Below, piece after piece: positions 52,340 to 61,171 of a stretch of 64,000 bases of DNA. The notes beneath the pieces are model-generated. The model saw nothing but the letters and a program-made list of their open reading frames with translations. It had not been told where the DNA came from and did not search any database. A program made the position numbers and the translations under genes. Source of the DNA: Citrobacter amalonaticus (GTDB taxonomy: Bacteria; Pseudomonadota; Gammaproteobacteria; Enterobacterales; Enterobacteriaceae); the NCBI RefSeq assembly GCF_001559075.2, contig NZ_CP014015.2, forward strand, positions 4,526,001-4,590,000. The letters run 5' to 3'. The stretch's first letter is position 1; each line of letters begins with the position of its first letter.

Positions 52340-53101
52340 ATGCATTATCAACCGAAACAAGACCTCCTGCAGGATCGCATTATTCTGGTGACCGGCGCCA
52401 GCGACGGCATTGGCCGTGAAGCGGCCATGACCTACGCCCGCTACGGCGCCAGCGTCATTTTGCTTGGCCGTAATGATGAGAAATTGCGCCACGTCGCCGA
52501 CAGGATTGCCCAGCAAACGGGCCGTCAGCCGCAGTGGTTTACACTCGATCTGTTAACCTGCACCGCTGATGACTGTCATCAACTGGCGCAGCGCATCGGC
52601 GGACAATATCCACGGCTGGACGGCGTCTTACACAATGCCGGTTTACTGGGCGACGTCTGTCCGATGATCGAGCAAGACCCGCAGGTCTGGCAACAGGTGA
52701 TGCAGGTCAACGTCAATGCAACGTTTATGCTGACCCAGGCATTGCTTCCTTTATTACTTAAGTCAGATTCCGGATCGTTAGTCTTCACCTCCTCCAGCGT
52801 GGGCCAGCAGGGTCGTGCTAACTGGGGCGCCTACGCGGCTTCTAAATTTGCTACCGAAGGCATGATGCAGGTGCTGGCAGATGAGTACCAAAACCGTCCG
52901 CTGCGCGTGAATTGCATCAATCCGGGCGGTACCCGCACTGGCATGCGCGCCAACGCCTTTCCGGCTGAAGATCCGCAAAAGCTCAAAACACCCGCCGATA
53001 TTATGCCGCTGTACCTGTGGCTAATGGGCGATGACAGCCGTCGCAAAACCGGCATGACCTTCGACGCCCAACCGGGCCGCAAACCAGGAATCGCCCAATG
53101 A
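52340..53101 (+). CDS. yciK: YciK, short-chain dehydrogenase
   Basis: A 253-residue SDR-family oxidoreductase with the nucleotide-binding motif VTGASDGIG, an SSSVGQQGRA segment (Ser), and the catalytic YAASK pair. Its substrate is unknown. The stop overlaps the btuR start (ATGA), so it is co-translated with btuR. Confidence 0.93.
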   Translation: MHYQPKQDLLQDRIILVTGASDGIGREAAMTYARYGASVILLGRNDEKLRHVADRIAQQTGRQPQWFTLDLLTCTADDCHQLAQRIGGQYPRLDGVLHNAGLLGDVCPMIEQDPQVWQQVMQVNVNATFMLTQALLPLLLKSDSGSLVFTSSSVGQQGRANWGAYAASKFATEGMMQVLADEYQNRPLRVNCINPGGTRTGMRANAFPAEDPQKLKTPADIMPLYLWLMGDDSRRKTGMTFDAQPGRKPGIAQ

Positions 53102-53688
53102 GTGAAGAACGCTATCAACAGCGCCAGCAGCGCGTGAAAGACCGGGTTGACGCCCGGGTAGCCCAGGCCCAGGACGAACGGGGTATCGTGATTGTCTTTA
53201 CCGGCAATGGGAAAGGAAAAACCACCGCCGCCTTCGGCACCGCCACTCGCGCAGTGGGACACGGTAAAAAGGTCGGCGTGGTGCAATTCATCAAGGGGAC
53301 CTGGCCCAACGGCGAGCGTAACCTGCTGGAGCCGCACGGCGTTGAATTTCAGGTAATGGCGACCGGGTTTACCTGGGAGACGCAAAACCGCGAAGCCGAC
53401 ACCGCAGCCTGTCTGGCAGTATGGGAGCACGGCAAACGCATGCTTGCCGATCCGCAACTGGACATGGTGGTGCTGGACGAACTGACTTATATGGTGGCAT
53501 ACGACTATCTGCCGCTTGAAGAGGTGATTAACGCGCTGAATGCGCGCCCGTCTCACCAGACGGTGATCATCACCGGTCGCGGCTGCCATCGGGATATTCT
53601 CGAGCTGGCCGATACCGTCAGTGAGCTGCGACCGGTCAAACATGCCTTTGAGGCAGGGGTCAAAGCCCAGATGGGGATCGACTATTAA
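53098..53688 (+). CDS. btuR: BtuR/CobA, cob(I)alamin adenosyltransferase
   Basis: A 196-residue enzyme that adenosylates corrinoids to make adenosylcobalamin. The P-loop is GNGKGKTTAAFG (about 40-51), and the family core MVVLDELTYM is present. The start overlaps yciK. A terminator hairpin follows immediately. Confidence 0.96.
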   Translation: MSEERYQQRQQRVKDRVDARVAQAQDERGIVIVFTGNGKGKTTAAFGTATRAVGHGKKVGVVQFIKGTWPNGERNLLEPHGVEFQVMATGFTWETQNREADTAACLAVWEHGKRMLADPQLDMVVLDELTYMVAYDYLPLEEVINALNARPSHQTVIITGRGCHRDILELADTVSELRPVKHAFEAGVKAQMGIDY

Positions 53689-53689
53689 A

Positions 53690-53712
53690 AAAGGCCCCTC
53701 GGGGCCTTTCTG
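53690..53712 (+). terminator. Terminator of btuR
   Basis: AAAGGCCCC (53690-53698) pairs with GGGGCCTTT (53701-53709) around a 2-nt loop. The core is repeated at 53849-53872. It has a short T tail followed by CTG. Confidence 0.8.
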
Positions 53713-53719
53713 ACCGCTG

Positions 53720-53755
53720 ACAAAGAAGGAAAAAACGTGGTTTTTCCTTCTTTGT
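53720..53755. repeat. 15-bp perfect inverted repeat in the btuR-rluB spacer
   Basis: ACAAAGAAGGAAAAA (53720-53734) pairs with TTTTTCCTTCTTTGT (53741-53755) around a 6-nt loop. It is purine-rich on one arm, much longer than a typical terminator stem, and flanked by the two GGCCCC/GGGGCC terminators. Confidence 0.9.
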
Positions 53756-53766
53756 GGTTATCAGCC

Positions 53767-53788
53767 GAAAATCAATAAATTGATTTTC
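53767..53788. repeat. 10-bp perfect inverted repeat in the btuR-rluB spacer
   Basis: GAAAATCAAT-AA-ATTGATTTTC, a near-contiguous palindrome about 12 bp from the previous hairpin. Confidence 0.9.
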
Positions 53789-53848
53789 CTGGTTTTTAAT
53801 AAAGTGATCTTTGCGTGTCCGGTATCGGGATAAAGTTTGTCATCACGC

Positions 53849-53874
53849 AAAAAGGCCCCTCGGGGCCTTTTTGC
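53849..53874. terminator. Terminator of rluB (twin of the btuR terminator)
   Basis: AAAAAGGCCCC pairs with GGGGCCTTTTT around a 2-nt loop, T and A tracts on both strands. The core sequence is identical to that of the btuR terminator. Confidence 0.85.
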
Positions 53875-53890
53875 ATTGCGGAATCGTAGA

Positions 53891-54766
53891 TTAACCGTTG
53901 TTATTACGACCGCCAGCACGGCGACCGCCGCTCACCTGGCTGTGGCGTTTCACCGCACGGCGAATCTGATTTGCCTTCATGCGGCGACGATCTTTCTCCA
54001 CCGCCACTTTCGAGGTGGTTTCCGGCTCCAGCTCCACCAGCTCACGCAGATAGTTGGTCTGGGCAAGATCCAGTTCCGTCCAGCCGCCGCGCGGCAGACC
54101 TTTCGGCAGCGGAATATCACCGTAGCGGACGCGAATCAGACGGCTTACCTGCACGCCAACGGCTTCCCACAAGCGACGCACTTCACGGTTGCGCCCTTCG
54201 GTCAGGGTGACGTTGTACCACTGGTTGATCCCTTCACCACCGCTGAACTTGATGGTTTTGAACGCCGCCGGACCGTCTTCCAACTGCACGCCACGGCTCA
54301 GATCGCGCAGTTTGGCATCGTCAACCTGGCCAAAGACGCGCACCGCGTATTCACGCTCAACTTCACGGCTTGGGTGCATCAGACGGTTCGCCAGTTCACC
54401 ATCGGTGGTGAACAGCAGCAGACCGCAGGTATTGACGTCCAGACGCCCTACCGCAATCCAGCGCGCGCCGCGCAGTTTCGGTAAGCGATCAAAGACCGTA
54501 GGACGACCTTCCGGGTCGTTACGCGTACACAGTTCGCCTTCCGGCTTGTAATAAGCCAGAACGCGACAAATTTGTTCCGCCGACTCTTTCACCGAAATCA
54601 GGTGACCATCGATACGAATTTTCAGGCCGGGAGTCACTTCAACGCGATCGCCCAGCGTGGCAATTTTGCCGTCTACACTGACGCGACCTGCTGCAATGAT
54701 GGATTCAATTTCACGGCGAGAGCCGTGGCCAGCGCGCGCCAGCACTTTCTGTAACTTTTCGCTCAT
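53891..54766 (-). CDS. rluB: RluB, 23S rRNA pseudouridine synthase
   Basis: A 291-residue enzyme making pseudouridine 2605 in 23S rRNA. It has an N-terminal S4 domain (EKLQKVLARAGHGSRREIE), the catalytic aspartate in GRLDVNTCGLLL (about 110) and a basic, Gly/Arg/Asn-rich tail (SGGRRAGGRNNNG). ATG 54764-54766 was chosen (MSEKLQKVL); an in-frame start nine codons earlier is unlikely. Confidence 0.96.
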   Translation of the reverse strand: MSEKLQKVLARAGHGSRREIESIIAAGRVSVDGKIATLGDRVEVTPGLKIRIDGHLISVKESAEQICRVLAYYKPEGELCTRNDPEGRPTVFDRLPKLRGARWIAVGRLDVNTCGLLLFTTDGELANRLMHPSREVEREYAVRVFGQVDDAKLRDLSRGVQLEDGPAAFKTIKFSGGEGINQWYNVTLTEGRNREVRRLWEAVGVQVSRLIRVRYGDIPLPKGLPRGGWTELDLAQTNYLRELVELEPETTSKVAVEKDRRRMKANQIRRAVKRHSQVSGGRRAGGRNNNG

Positions 54767-54866
54767 AGAGCTTCCTTTAGCTGTCGCCTTCACAGGCGTC
54801 GAACAGGAGAATCAACGGCGCCTCTCAGCGCCATTTTAAGGCCGCGTAGTATACAGAGTTGCGCCC

Positions 54867-55487
54867 TTATAAGAAAGGTTTAACGTCTCCCACGCCTTCA
54901 CGCAAGACAACCGGGGAATCATCGGTTAAATCAATCACCGTTGTGGGTTGCTGGCCCAGATAACCGCCGTGGATAATCAGGTCCACCTGTTTTTCCAGGC
55001 GATCTTTAATTTCTTCCGGATCGGACTCGGTAAATTCACTGCCTGGCAGCATCAGCGAGGTGGAGAGCATCGGCTCGCCCAGCGCCTGCAACAGTTCGAG
55101 CGCGATCGGGTTCGACGGCACGCGCAGACCGATGGTCTTACGTTTTTCCTGCAACAACCGACGCGGCACCTCTTTTGTCCCTTTCAGGATGAAGGTGTAG
55201 TTACCCGGCGTATTGTTCTTGATCAGGCGAAAGGCCACGTTGTCGACAAACGAATAGGTCGACAGTTCGGACAGATCGCGACACATCAGGGTGAAGTTAT
55301 GTCCATCCGGCAACTGGCGAATACGGCAAATCCGTTCCATCGCGCCTTTGTCTTCAATTTTACAACCGAGCGCGTAGCCGGAGTCGGTTGGATACACAAT
55401 CACCCCACCCTTACGCACAATCTCAACCGCCTGGTTGATCAGGCGCTGCTGTGGGTTATCAGGATGAATATAAAAAAACTGGCTCAT
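54867..55487 (-). CDS. yciO: YciO, Sua5/YrdC-family protein
   Basis: A 206-residue YrdC-domain protein (PTDSGYALGC, KNNTPGNYTFILKGT, KRKTIGLRVPSN). The family includes TsaC, which makes threonylcarbamoyl-AMP for tRNA. YciO is the paralogue, and its own role is unsettled. ATG 55485-55487 (MSQFFYIHPDNPQQ). It overlaps the rnm stop by 4 bp, so it is coupled to rnm. Confidence 0.93.
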   Translation of the reverse strand: MSQFFYIHPDNPQQRLINQAVEIVRKGGVIVYPTDSGYALGCKIEDKGAMERICRIRQLPDGHNFTLMCRDLSELSTYSFVDNVAFRLIKNNTPGNYTFILKGTKEVPRRLLQEKRKTIGLRVPSNPIALELLQALGEPMLSTSLMLPGSEFTESDPEEIKDRLEKQVDLIIHGGYLGQQPTTVIDLTDDSPVVLREGVGDVKPFL

Positions 55488-56365
55488 ACTTCCCTCACTG
55501 TGGTGTTCTGCGGCGGCTCCCACGTCTGCCAGACGCCTTCAACGCCTGCCGGCAGCCAGAGCTTGCGGCCCAACTCGATCCACGGACAAGGTTGATGAAA
55601 ATCAGAACCTTGCGATGCCCATAGCTGATGCTGGCGGGCGAGCGTGGCCAGTTGCGTGCGCTCATTAGGGGACTGTTGGCACTGCGCGACTTCCATCGCA
55701 TCACCACGATGTTGCGCGAAATACGCCACCAGCCTTTTCAGCCACTTAGCGCTAAGATCATACCGCCCAGGATGGGCCAGTACCGCCTTACCGCCAGAAT
55801 GATGAATGACATCAATAGCTTGTTCTATTGTACACCACTGTGGCGGAACGTATCCTGTTTTCCCGCGCGCGAGATACTTTTTAAAGACATCCGCCATGGT
55901 GGTCGCTTTACCACACTCCACCAGATAGCGGGCAAAATGGCCGCGGGTCACCGCGCCGCCGTCGGCCAGGCGCAACGCCCCTTCCCATGCGCCAGTGATG
56001 TGCGCTTTTTCCAGGCGGTCAGCGATAAGACGCGCCCGCTGCTGTCGGCGTTCCGTCTGTTGCGCCAGAAACGCACGCATCGCCGGATTTTCAATATCGA
56101 TGTTCAAACCCACAATATGGATTTCGTGATTCTCCCAGACTGTAGAGATCTCAACGCCAGGGATCAGATTCAGCGCAAGGCCGGAACGTGAAATTTCTTC
56201 GCTTGCCGCGGGAATCGCGGCTGTGGTGTCATGGTCGGTAATCGCCAGCGTGCCTACACGCATCTCGACGGCGCGGTGGACTAACGCTTCTGGCGTCAGT
56301 CGTCCATCGGATGCTGTGGTGTGACTGTGCAGGTCATAAATCACTGCATAATTCGTGTCGCTCAA
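55484..56365 (-). CDS. rnm: RNase AM (Rnm, formerly TrpH/YciV), PHP-domain 5'-3' exonuclease
   Basis: A 293-residue PHP-family metallo-enzyme. The metal site begins with DLHSHTTASDG (HxH), with further His in the HGG and SDFHQP segments. E. coli Rnm trims 5' ends of rRNA precursors and degrades nucleoside 3',5'-bisphosphate (AMP/pAp). It is divergent from the trp operon, with the trp promoter in the gap. Confidence 0.94.
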   Translation of the reverse strand: MSDTNYAVIYDLHSHTTASDGRLTPEALVHRAVEMRVGTLAITDHDTTAAIPAASEEISRSGLALNLIPGVEISTVWENHEIHIVGLNIDIENPAMRAFLAQQTERRQQRARLIADRLEKAHITGAWEGALRLADGGAVTRGHFARYLVECGKATTMADVFKKYLARGKTGYVPPQWCTIEQAIDVIHHSGGKAVLAHPGRYDLSAKWLKRLVAYFAQHRGDAMEVAQCQQSPNERTQLATLARQHQLWASQGSDFHQPCPWIELGRKLWLPAGVEGVWQTWEPPQNTTVREV

Positions 56366-56440
56366 GGCGAACTCCCGTCTCTCAAAAATAGTCTTTCCTG
56401 CGCATCATAACGGTTCCGGCAAATTTACTGAAATCAGGTG

Positions 56441-56475
56441 TTGACAATAACCCATCGAACTAGTTAACTAGTACG
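56441..56475 (+). promoter_or_regulatory. trp promoter and TrpR operator
   Basis: TTGACA (56441-56446) and TTAACT (56464-56469), 17 bp apart, match the E. coli trp promoter. The operator CGAACTAGTTAACTAGTACG (56456-56475) is the TrpR palindrome and overlaps the -10 element. Confidence 0.95.
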
Positions 56476-56502
56476 AAAGTTCACAAGCAAAAGGGTATCG
56501 AA

Positions 56503-56547
56503 ATGAAAGCAACGTTTGTTCTGCACGGTGGGTGGCGCACTTCCTGA
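56503..56547 (+). CDS. trpL: trp operon leader peptide TrpL, with one Trp codon
   Basis: A 14-codon ORF reading MKATFVLHGGWRTS, stop TGA. It sits before the attenuator. In E. coli and most enteric bacteria residues 10-11 are Trp-Trp; here residue 10 is Gly (GGG) and only residue 11 is Trp (TGG). Position 56530 would have been T in the ancestral TGG. The RNA arm that pairs with this stretch retains an A at 56583, which would pair with that T, so the change looks recent. This peptide controls trp attenuation by ribosome stalling. Confidence 0.93.
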   Translation: MKATFVLHGGWRTS

Positions 56548-56582
56548 TTTCGGGCAGTGTATTTCGCGTGTAGATCGCCACC
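56531..56582 (+). promoter_or_regulatory. trp leader 1:2 RNA pairing region
   Basis: GGTGGCG (56531-56537) can pair with CGCCACC (56576-56582), and CACT (56538-56541) with AGTG (56556-56559). This is the equivalent of the 1:2 hairpin that lets the 3:4 terminator form. Confidence 0.75.
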
Positions 56583-56591
56583 AGATACCCG

Positions 56592-56618
56592 GCCCGCCAA
56601 CAGAGCGGGCTTTTTTTT
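56592..56618 (+). terminator. trp attenuator (3:4 terminator)
   Basis: GCCCGC (56592-56597) pairs with GCGGGC (56605-56610), followed by eight T. It lies 24 bp before the trpE start. Confidence 0.93.
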
Positions 56619-56641
56619 GAACAAAATTAATGAGAATAACC

Positions 56642-58204
56642 ATGCAGACATCAAAACCGACACTCGAACTCATTACCTGCGATGCCGCCTATCGCAAAAA
56701 CCCGACGGAGTTGTTCCATCAGGTTTGCGGCGACCGCCCGGCAACGCTGCTGCTGGAATCTGCGGATATCGACAGCAAAGACGACCTCAAAAGCCTGTTG
56801 CTGGTGGATAGCGCGCTGCGCATTACCGCCATCGGTGACACTGTCACTATTCAGGCCTTAACCAACAATGGTGCCGCGCTGTTGACTTTACTCGATGCCG
56901 CACTGCCCGCAGGCGTTGAGAATGAACTGCAGGATGCAGGTCGCGTGCTGCGTTTCCCGCCGGTCAGCCCATTATTAGACGAAGACGCGCGTCTGTGCGC
57001 ACTCTCAGTCTTTGACGCCTTCCGCCTGCTGCAGGGACTGGTTAACGTCCCGGCGCAAGAGCGCGAAGCGATGTTCTTTGGCGGTCTGTTTGCGTACGAT
57101 CTGGTTGCCGGTTTTGAAGATTTACCGCAGCTTGAGGCTGGCAACCGCTGCCCGGATTACTGTTTCTATCTGGCGGAAACGCTTGTGGTGATCGACCACC
57201 AGAAACAAAGCTCCCGCATTCAGGCCAGCCTGTTTAGCGATAATGACGCGGAAAAACAGCGTCTCACCGCTCGTCTGGCGCGTCTGAGCCAGCAACTGAC
57301 GGAACCAGCGCCGCCGCTGCCGGTCGTTTCCGTGCCACACATGCGCTGCGAATGTAATCAGAGCGATGAAGAATTTGGCGCGGTGGTTCGCTCAATGCAG
57401 AAAGCGATCCGCGCCGGGGAAATTTTCCAGGTGGTCCCGTCCCGCCGCTTCTCACTGCCCTGCCCGTCACCGCTTGCGGCCTATTACGTGCTGAAGAAAA
57501 GCAACCCCAGCCCGTACATGTTCTTTATGCAGGACAACGATTTCACCCTGTTTGGCGCGTCGCCGGAAAGTTCGCTGAAATACGATGCCACCAGCCGCCA
57601 GATTGAAATTTACCCGATTGCCGGTACGCGTCCTCGCGGTCGTCACGCCGACGGCACGTTGGACCGCGACCTCGACAGCCGCATTGAACTGGAAATGCGC
57701 ACCGACCATAAAGAGCTTTCCGAGCACCTGATGCTGGTTGACCTGGCGCGTAACGATCTCGCCCGCATCTGTACGCCAGGCAGTCGCTACGTGGCAGACC
57801 TGACCAAGGTTGACCGCTATTCTCACGTTATGCACCTGGTCTCTCGCGTCGTCGGCGAACTGCGCCACGATCTCGATGTCCTGCACGCCTACCGCGCCTG
57901 CATGAACATGGGCACGCTGAGTGGCGCGCCGAAAGTGCGGGCAATGCAGTTGATTGCCGACGCCGAAGGCCGCCGACGCGGCAGCTACGGCGGTGCGGTC
58001 GGTTACTTCACCGCACACGGCGATCTGGATACCTGCATTGTGATTCGCTCCGCGCTGGTGGAAGACGGTATCGCCACCGTCCAGGCGGGCGCCGGTATTG
58101 TGCTCGATTCTGTTCCCCAGTCAGAAGCCGACGAAACCCGTAATAAAGCGCGCGCGGTCCTGCGTGCCATTGCCACCGCGCACCACGCACAGGAGACTTT
58201 CTGA
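56642..58204 (+). CDS. trpE: Anthranilate synthase component I
   Basis: A 520-residue enzyme converting chorismate to anthranilate with TrpG ammonia. The tryptophan feedback site LLES (37-40) is intact. The chorismate-binding C-terminal domain has the IAGTRPRG, ELxMRTDHKELSEHLMLVDLARND and GAGIVLDSVPQSE motifs. ATG 56642; TGA overlaps the trpD ATG, giving translational coupling. Confidence 0.97.
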   Translation: MQTSKPTLELITCDAAYRKNPTELFHQVCGDRPATLLLESADIDSKDDLKSLLLVDSALRITAIGDTVTIQALTNNGAALLTLLDAALPAGVENELQDAGRVLRFPPVSPLLDEDARLCALSVFDAFRLLQGLVNVPAQEREAMFFGGLFAYDLVAGFEDLPQLEAGNRCPDYCFYLAETLVVIDHQKQSSRIQASLFSDNDAEKQRLTARLARLSQQLTEPAPPLPVVSVPHMRCECNQSDEEFGAVVRSMQKAIRAGEIFQVVPSRRFSLPCPSPLAAYYVLKKSNPSPYMFFMQDNDFTLFGASPESSLKYDATSRQIEIYPIAGTRPRGRHADGTLDRDLDSRIELEMRTDHKELSEHLMLVDLARNDLARICTPGSRYVADLTKVDRYSHVMHLVSRVVGELRHDLDVLHAYRACMNMGTLSGAPKVRAMQLIADAEGRRRGSYGGAVGYFTAHGDLDTCIVIRSALVEDGIATVQAGAGIVLDSVPQSEADETRNKARAVLRAIATAHHAQETF

Positions 58205-59799
58205 TGGCTGACATTCTGCTGCTCGACAACATCGACTCATTTACCTATAACCTGGCAGATCAGCTGCGTACCAACGGTCATAACGTGGTGATTTACCGTA
58301 ACCATATTCCGGCTCAGACCCTGATTGAGCGTCTGGCCACCATGAAGAACCCGGTTCTGGTGCTGTCTCCCGGTCCTGGCGTCCCCAGTGAAGCAGGCTG
58401 TATGCCGGAACTGCTGACCCGACTGCGCGGCAAGCTGCCGATTATCGGCATCTGTCTGGGCCATCAGGCGATTGTCGAAGCCTACGGCGGCTACGTCGGC
58501 CAGGCTGGCGAGATCCTGCACGGCAAGGCATCCAGTATTGAACATGATGGACAGGCCATGTTTGCCGGCCTGACGAATCCGCTGCCGGTTGCCCGCTATC
58601 ACTCTCTGATCGGTAGCAATATTCCCGCTGGCCTGACCATCAACGCCCATTTTAACGGCATGGTGATGGCTGTTCGTCATGACGCCGATCGCGTGTGCGG
58701 TTTACAGTTCCACCCGGAATCCATTCTGACCACCCAGGGTGCGCGCCTGCTTGAGCAGACGCTGGCCTGGGCGCAGCAGAAACTGGAGCCGACCAATACC
58801 CTGCAGCCGATCCTCGAAAAACTGTATCAGGCACAGACCCTGAGTCAGCAGGAAAGCCACCAGCTGTTCTCCGCCGTGGTACGCGGTGAACTGAAACCGG
58901 AACAGCTGGCTGCCGCTCTGGTTAGCATGAAGATTCGCGGCGAGCATCCGAACGAGATTGCCGGTGCGGCAACCGCCTTACTGGAAAATGCCGCGCCGTT
59001 CCCGCGCCCTGACTATCTGTTCGCCGATATCGTCGGCACCGGCGGCGACGGCAGCAACAGCATTAATATTTCTACCGCCAGCGCATTTGTCGCGGCGGCA
59101 TGCGGCCTGAAGGTGGCAAAACACGGCAACCGCAGCGTTTCCAGTAAATCTGGCTCGTCAGACCTGCTGGCCGCCTTCGGTATCAATCTCGACATGAATG
59201 CCGACCGATCGCGTCAGGCGCTGGACGAGCTGGGCGTTTGCTTCCTGTTTGCCCCGAAATACCACACCGGTTTCCGCCACGCGATGCCGGTACGCCAGCA
59301 GTTGAAGACCCGTACGCTGTTCAACGTACTGGGGCCGCTGATTAACCCGGCGCATCCGCCGCTGGCGCTGATTGGCGTTTACAGCCCAGAGCTGGTTCTG
59401 CCGATTGCCGAAACCCTGCGCGTGCTGGGTTACCAGCGTGCCGCGGTCGTACACAGCGGCGGAATGGATGAAGTCTCCCTGCATGCGCCGACCATTGTGG
59501 CGGAACTGCATGACGGCGAGATCAAAAGCTATCAGTTGACGGCGGACGACTTTGGCCTGACCCCTTACCACCAGGAACAGCTGGCAGGCGGTACGCCGGA
59601 AGAAAACCGTGACATTCTGACACGCTTACTACAAGGTAAAGGTGACGCCGCCCATGAGGCTGCCGTTGCCGCAAACGTCGCAATGTTAATGCGACTGCAT
59701 GGTGAAGAAGATCTCAAGGCTAATGCGCAAACCGTTCTCGAGGTCTTGCACAGTGGTTCCGCTTATGACCGAGTCACCGCTCTGGCGGCAAGAGGGTAA
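58204..59799 (+). CDS. trpD: TrpGD, glutamine amidotransferase/anthranilate phosphoribosyltransferase
   Basis: A 531-residue fusion. The N-terminal class I amidotransferase (about 1-195) has the triad C84 (GICLGHQ), H170 and E172 (FHPES). The C-terminal phosphoribosyltransferase domain (about 200-531) has the PRPP loop GTGGDGSNSINIST. The TrpG half feeds ammonia to TrpE. It starts within the trpE stop and is followed at once by trpC. Confidence 0.97.
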   Translation: MADILLLDNIDSFTYNLADQLRTNGHNVVIYRNHIPAQTLIERLATMKNPVLVLSPGPGVPSEAGCMPELLTRLRGKLPIIGICLGHQAIVEAYGGYVGQAGEILHGKASSIEHDGQAMFAGLTNPLPVARYHSLIGSNIPAGLTINAHFNGMVMAVRHDADRVCGLQFHPESILTTQGARLLEQTLAWAQQKLEPTNTLQPILEKLYQAQTLSQQESHQLFSAVVRGELKPEQLAAALVSMKIRGEHPNEIAGAATALLENAAPFPRPDYLFADIVGTGGDGSNSINISTASAFVAAACGLKVAKHGNRSVSSKSGSSDLLAAFGINLDMNADRSRQALDELGVCFLFAPKYHTGFRHAMPVRQQLKTRTLFNVLGPLINPAHPPLALIGVYSPELVLPIAETLRVLGYQRAAVVHSGGMDEVSLHAPTIVAELHDGEIKSYQLTADDFGLTPYHQEQLAGGTPEENRDILTRLLQGKGDAAHEAAVAANVAMLMRLHGEEDLKANAQTVLEVLHSGSAYDRVTALAARG

Positions 59800-61161
59800 A
59801 TGATGCAAACCGTTTTAGCGAAAATCGTCGCAGACAAGGCGATTTGGGTAGAAGCCCGCAAACAGCAACAACCGCTGGCCAGTTTTCAGAACGCTGTCCA
59901 GCCCAGCTCACGTCACTTTTATGACGCCTTACAGGGCGCGCGTACGGCCTTTATTCTGGAGTGTAAGAAAGCCTCCCCGTCTAAAGGCGTGATCCGCGAT
60001 GATTTCGACCCGGCACGGATTGCCGGGGTGTATAAACATTACGCTTCCGCCATTTCCGTTCTGACCGATGAGAAGTACTTCCAGGGCAGTTTTGATTTCC
60101 TGCCGATCGTGAGTAGCATCGCGCCGCAGCCGATTCTGTGTAAGGACTTTATTATCGACCCTTACCAGATTTACCTTGCGCGCCACTATCAGGCCGACGC
60201 CTGCCTGCTGATGCTTTCGGTACTCGACGACGAGCAGTATCGCCAGCTTTCTGCCGTGGCGCACAGTCTGAAGATGGGCGTGCTGACGGAAGTCAGCAAT
60301 GAAGACGAACTGGAACGCGCCATTGCGCTCGGCGCGAAAGTGGTCGGGATTAACAACCGTGACCTGCGCGACCTGTCGATTGACCTGAATCGTACACGTC
60401 AACTGGCGCCGAAACTGGGTCAGGGCGTGACGGTGATTAGTGAATCAGGGATCAACACCTACGCTCAGGTTCGCGAGCTGAGCCATTTTGCCAATGGCTT
60501 CCTGATTGGTTCCGCCCTCATGGCGCATGACGATCTTAACGCCGCCGTACGCCGTGTTCTGCTTGGCGAAAATAAGGTCTGTGGCCTGACGCGTCCGGAA
60601 GATGCCAAAGCCGCCTGCGAGTCTGGCGCGATCTATGGCGGACTGATTTTTGTCCCTTCTTCACCCCGTTTTGTCAGCATTGAACAGGCCCGCGAAGTGC
60701 AGTCCGCCGCCACGCTACAGTATGTTGGCGTATTCCGTAATCACGACATCGCCGACGTCTGTGAAAAAGCGACGCAGCTTTCGCTGAAAGCCGTTCAGCT
60801 GCACGGGCGCGAAGACCAGGCGTATGTCGATACGCTGCGCGCCGCGCTGCCTGAAAACGTACAGATCTGGAAAGCGCTGAGCGTCGGTGACACCCTCCCG
60901 GCCCGCGATTATCAGCATGTCGACAAATACGTGCTGGATAACGGCCAGGGCGGCAGCGGTCAGCGTTTTGACTGGTCGTTACTGCAAGGACAATCGCTGG
61001 ATAACGTATTGCTGGCTGGTGGTCTTGGCGCGGACAACTGCGTTGACGCGGCTAAAACCGGCTGTGCCGGTCTCGATTTTAATTCTGGTGTAGAGTCACA
61101 GCCGGGCATCAAAGATGCACGCCTTCTGGCCTCGGTATTTCAGACACTGCGCGCATATTAA
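59800..61161 (+). CDS. trpC: TrpCF, indole-3-glycerol-phosphate synthase/phosphoribosylanthranilate isomerase
   Basis: A 453-residue bifunctional fusion of two TIM barrels. The TrpC half (about 1-255) has FILECKKASPSKG and ISESGI. The TrpF half (about 256-453) has the KVCGLTRPEDA start and LLAGGLGADN. Both reactions are successive steps to indole glycerol phosphate. The start follows the trpD stop with no gap. Confidence 0.97.
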   Translation: MMQTVLAKIVADKAIWVEARKQQQPLASFQNAVQPSSRHFYDALQGARTAFILECKKASPSKGVIRDDFDPARIAGVYKHYASAISVLTDEKYFQGSFDFLPIVSSIAPQPILCKDFIIDPYQIYLARHYQADACLLMLSVLDDEQYRQLSAVAHSLKMGVLTEVSNEDELERAIALGAKVVGINNRDLRDLSIDLNRTRQLAPKLGQGVTVISESGINTYAQVRELSHFANGFLIGSALMAHDDLNAAVRRVLLGENKVCGLTRPEDAKAACESGAIYGGLIFVPSSPRFVSIEQAREVQSAATLQYVGVFRNHDIADVCEKATQLSLKAVQLHGREDQAYVDTLRAALPENVQIWKALSVGDTLPARDYQHVDKYVLDNGQGGSGQRFDWSLLQGQSLDNVLLAGGLGADNCVDAAKTGCAGLDFNSGVESQPGIKDARLLASVFQTLRAY

Positions 61162-61171
61162 GGAAAAGGAC

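Noticed and set aside
53689..53890. CRISPR-like repeat array
   Set aside because: The repeats are different hairpins, with only two copies of one terminator core and no regular spacers.
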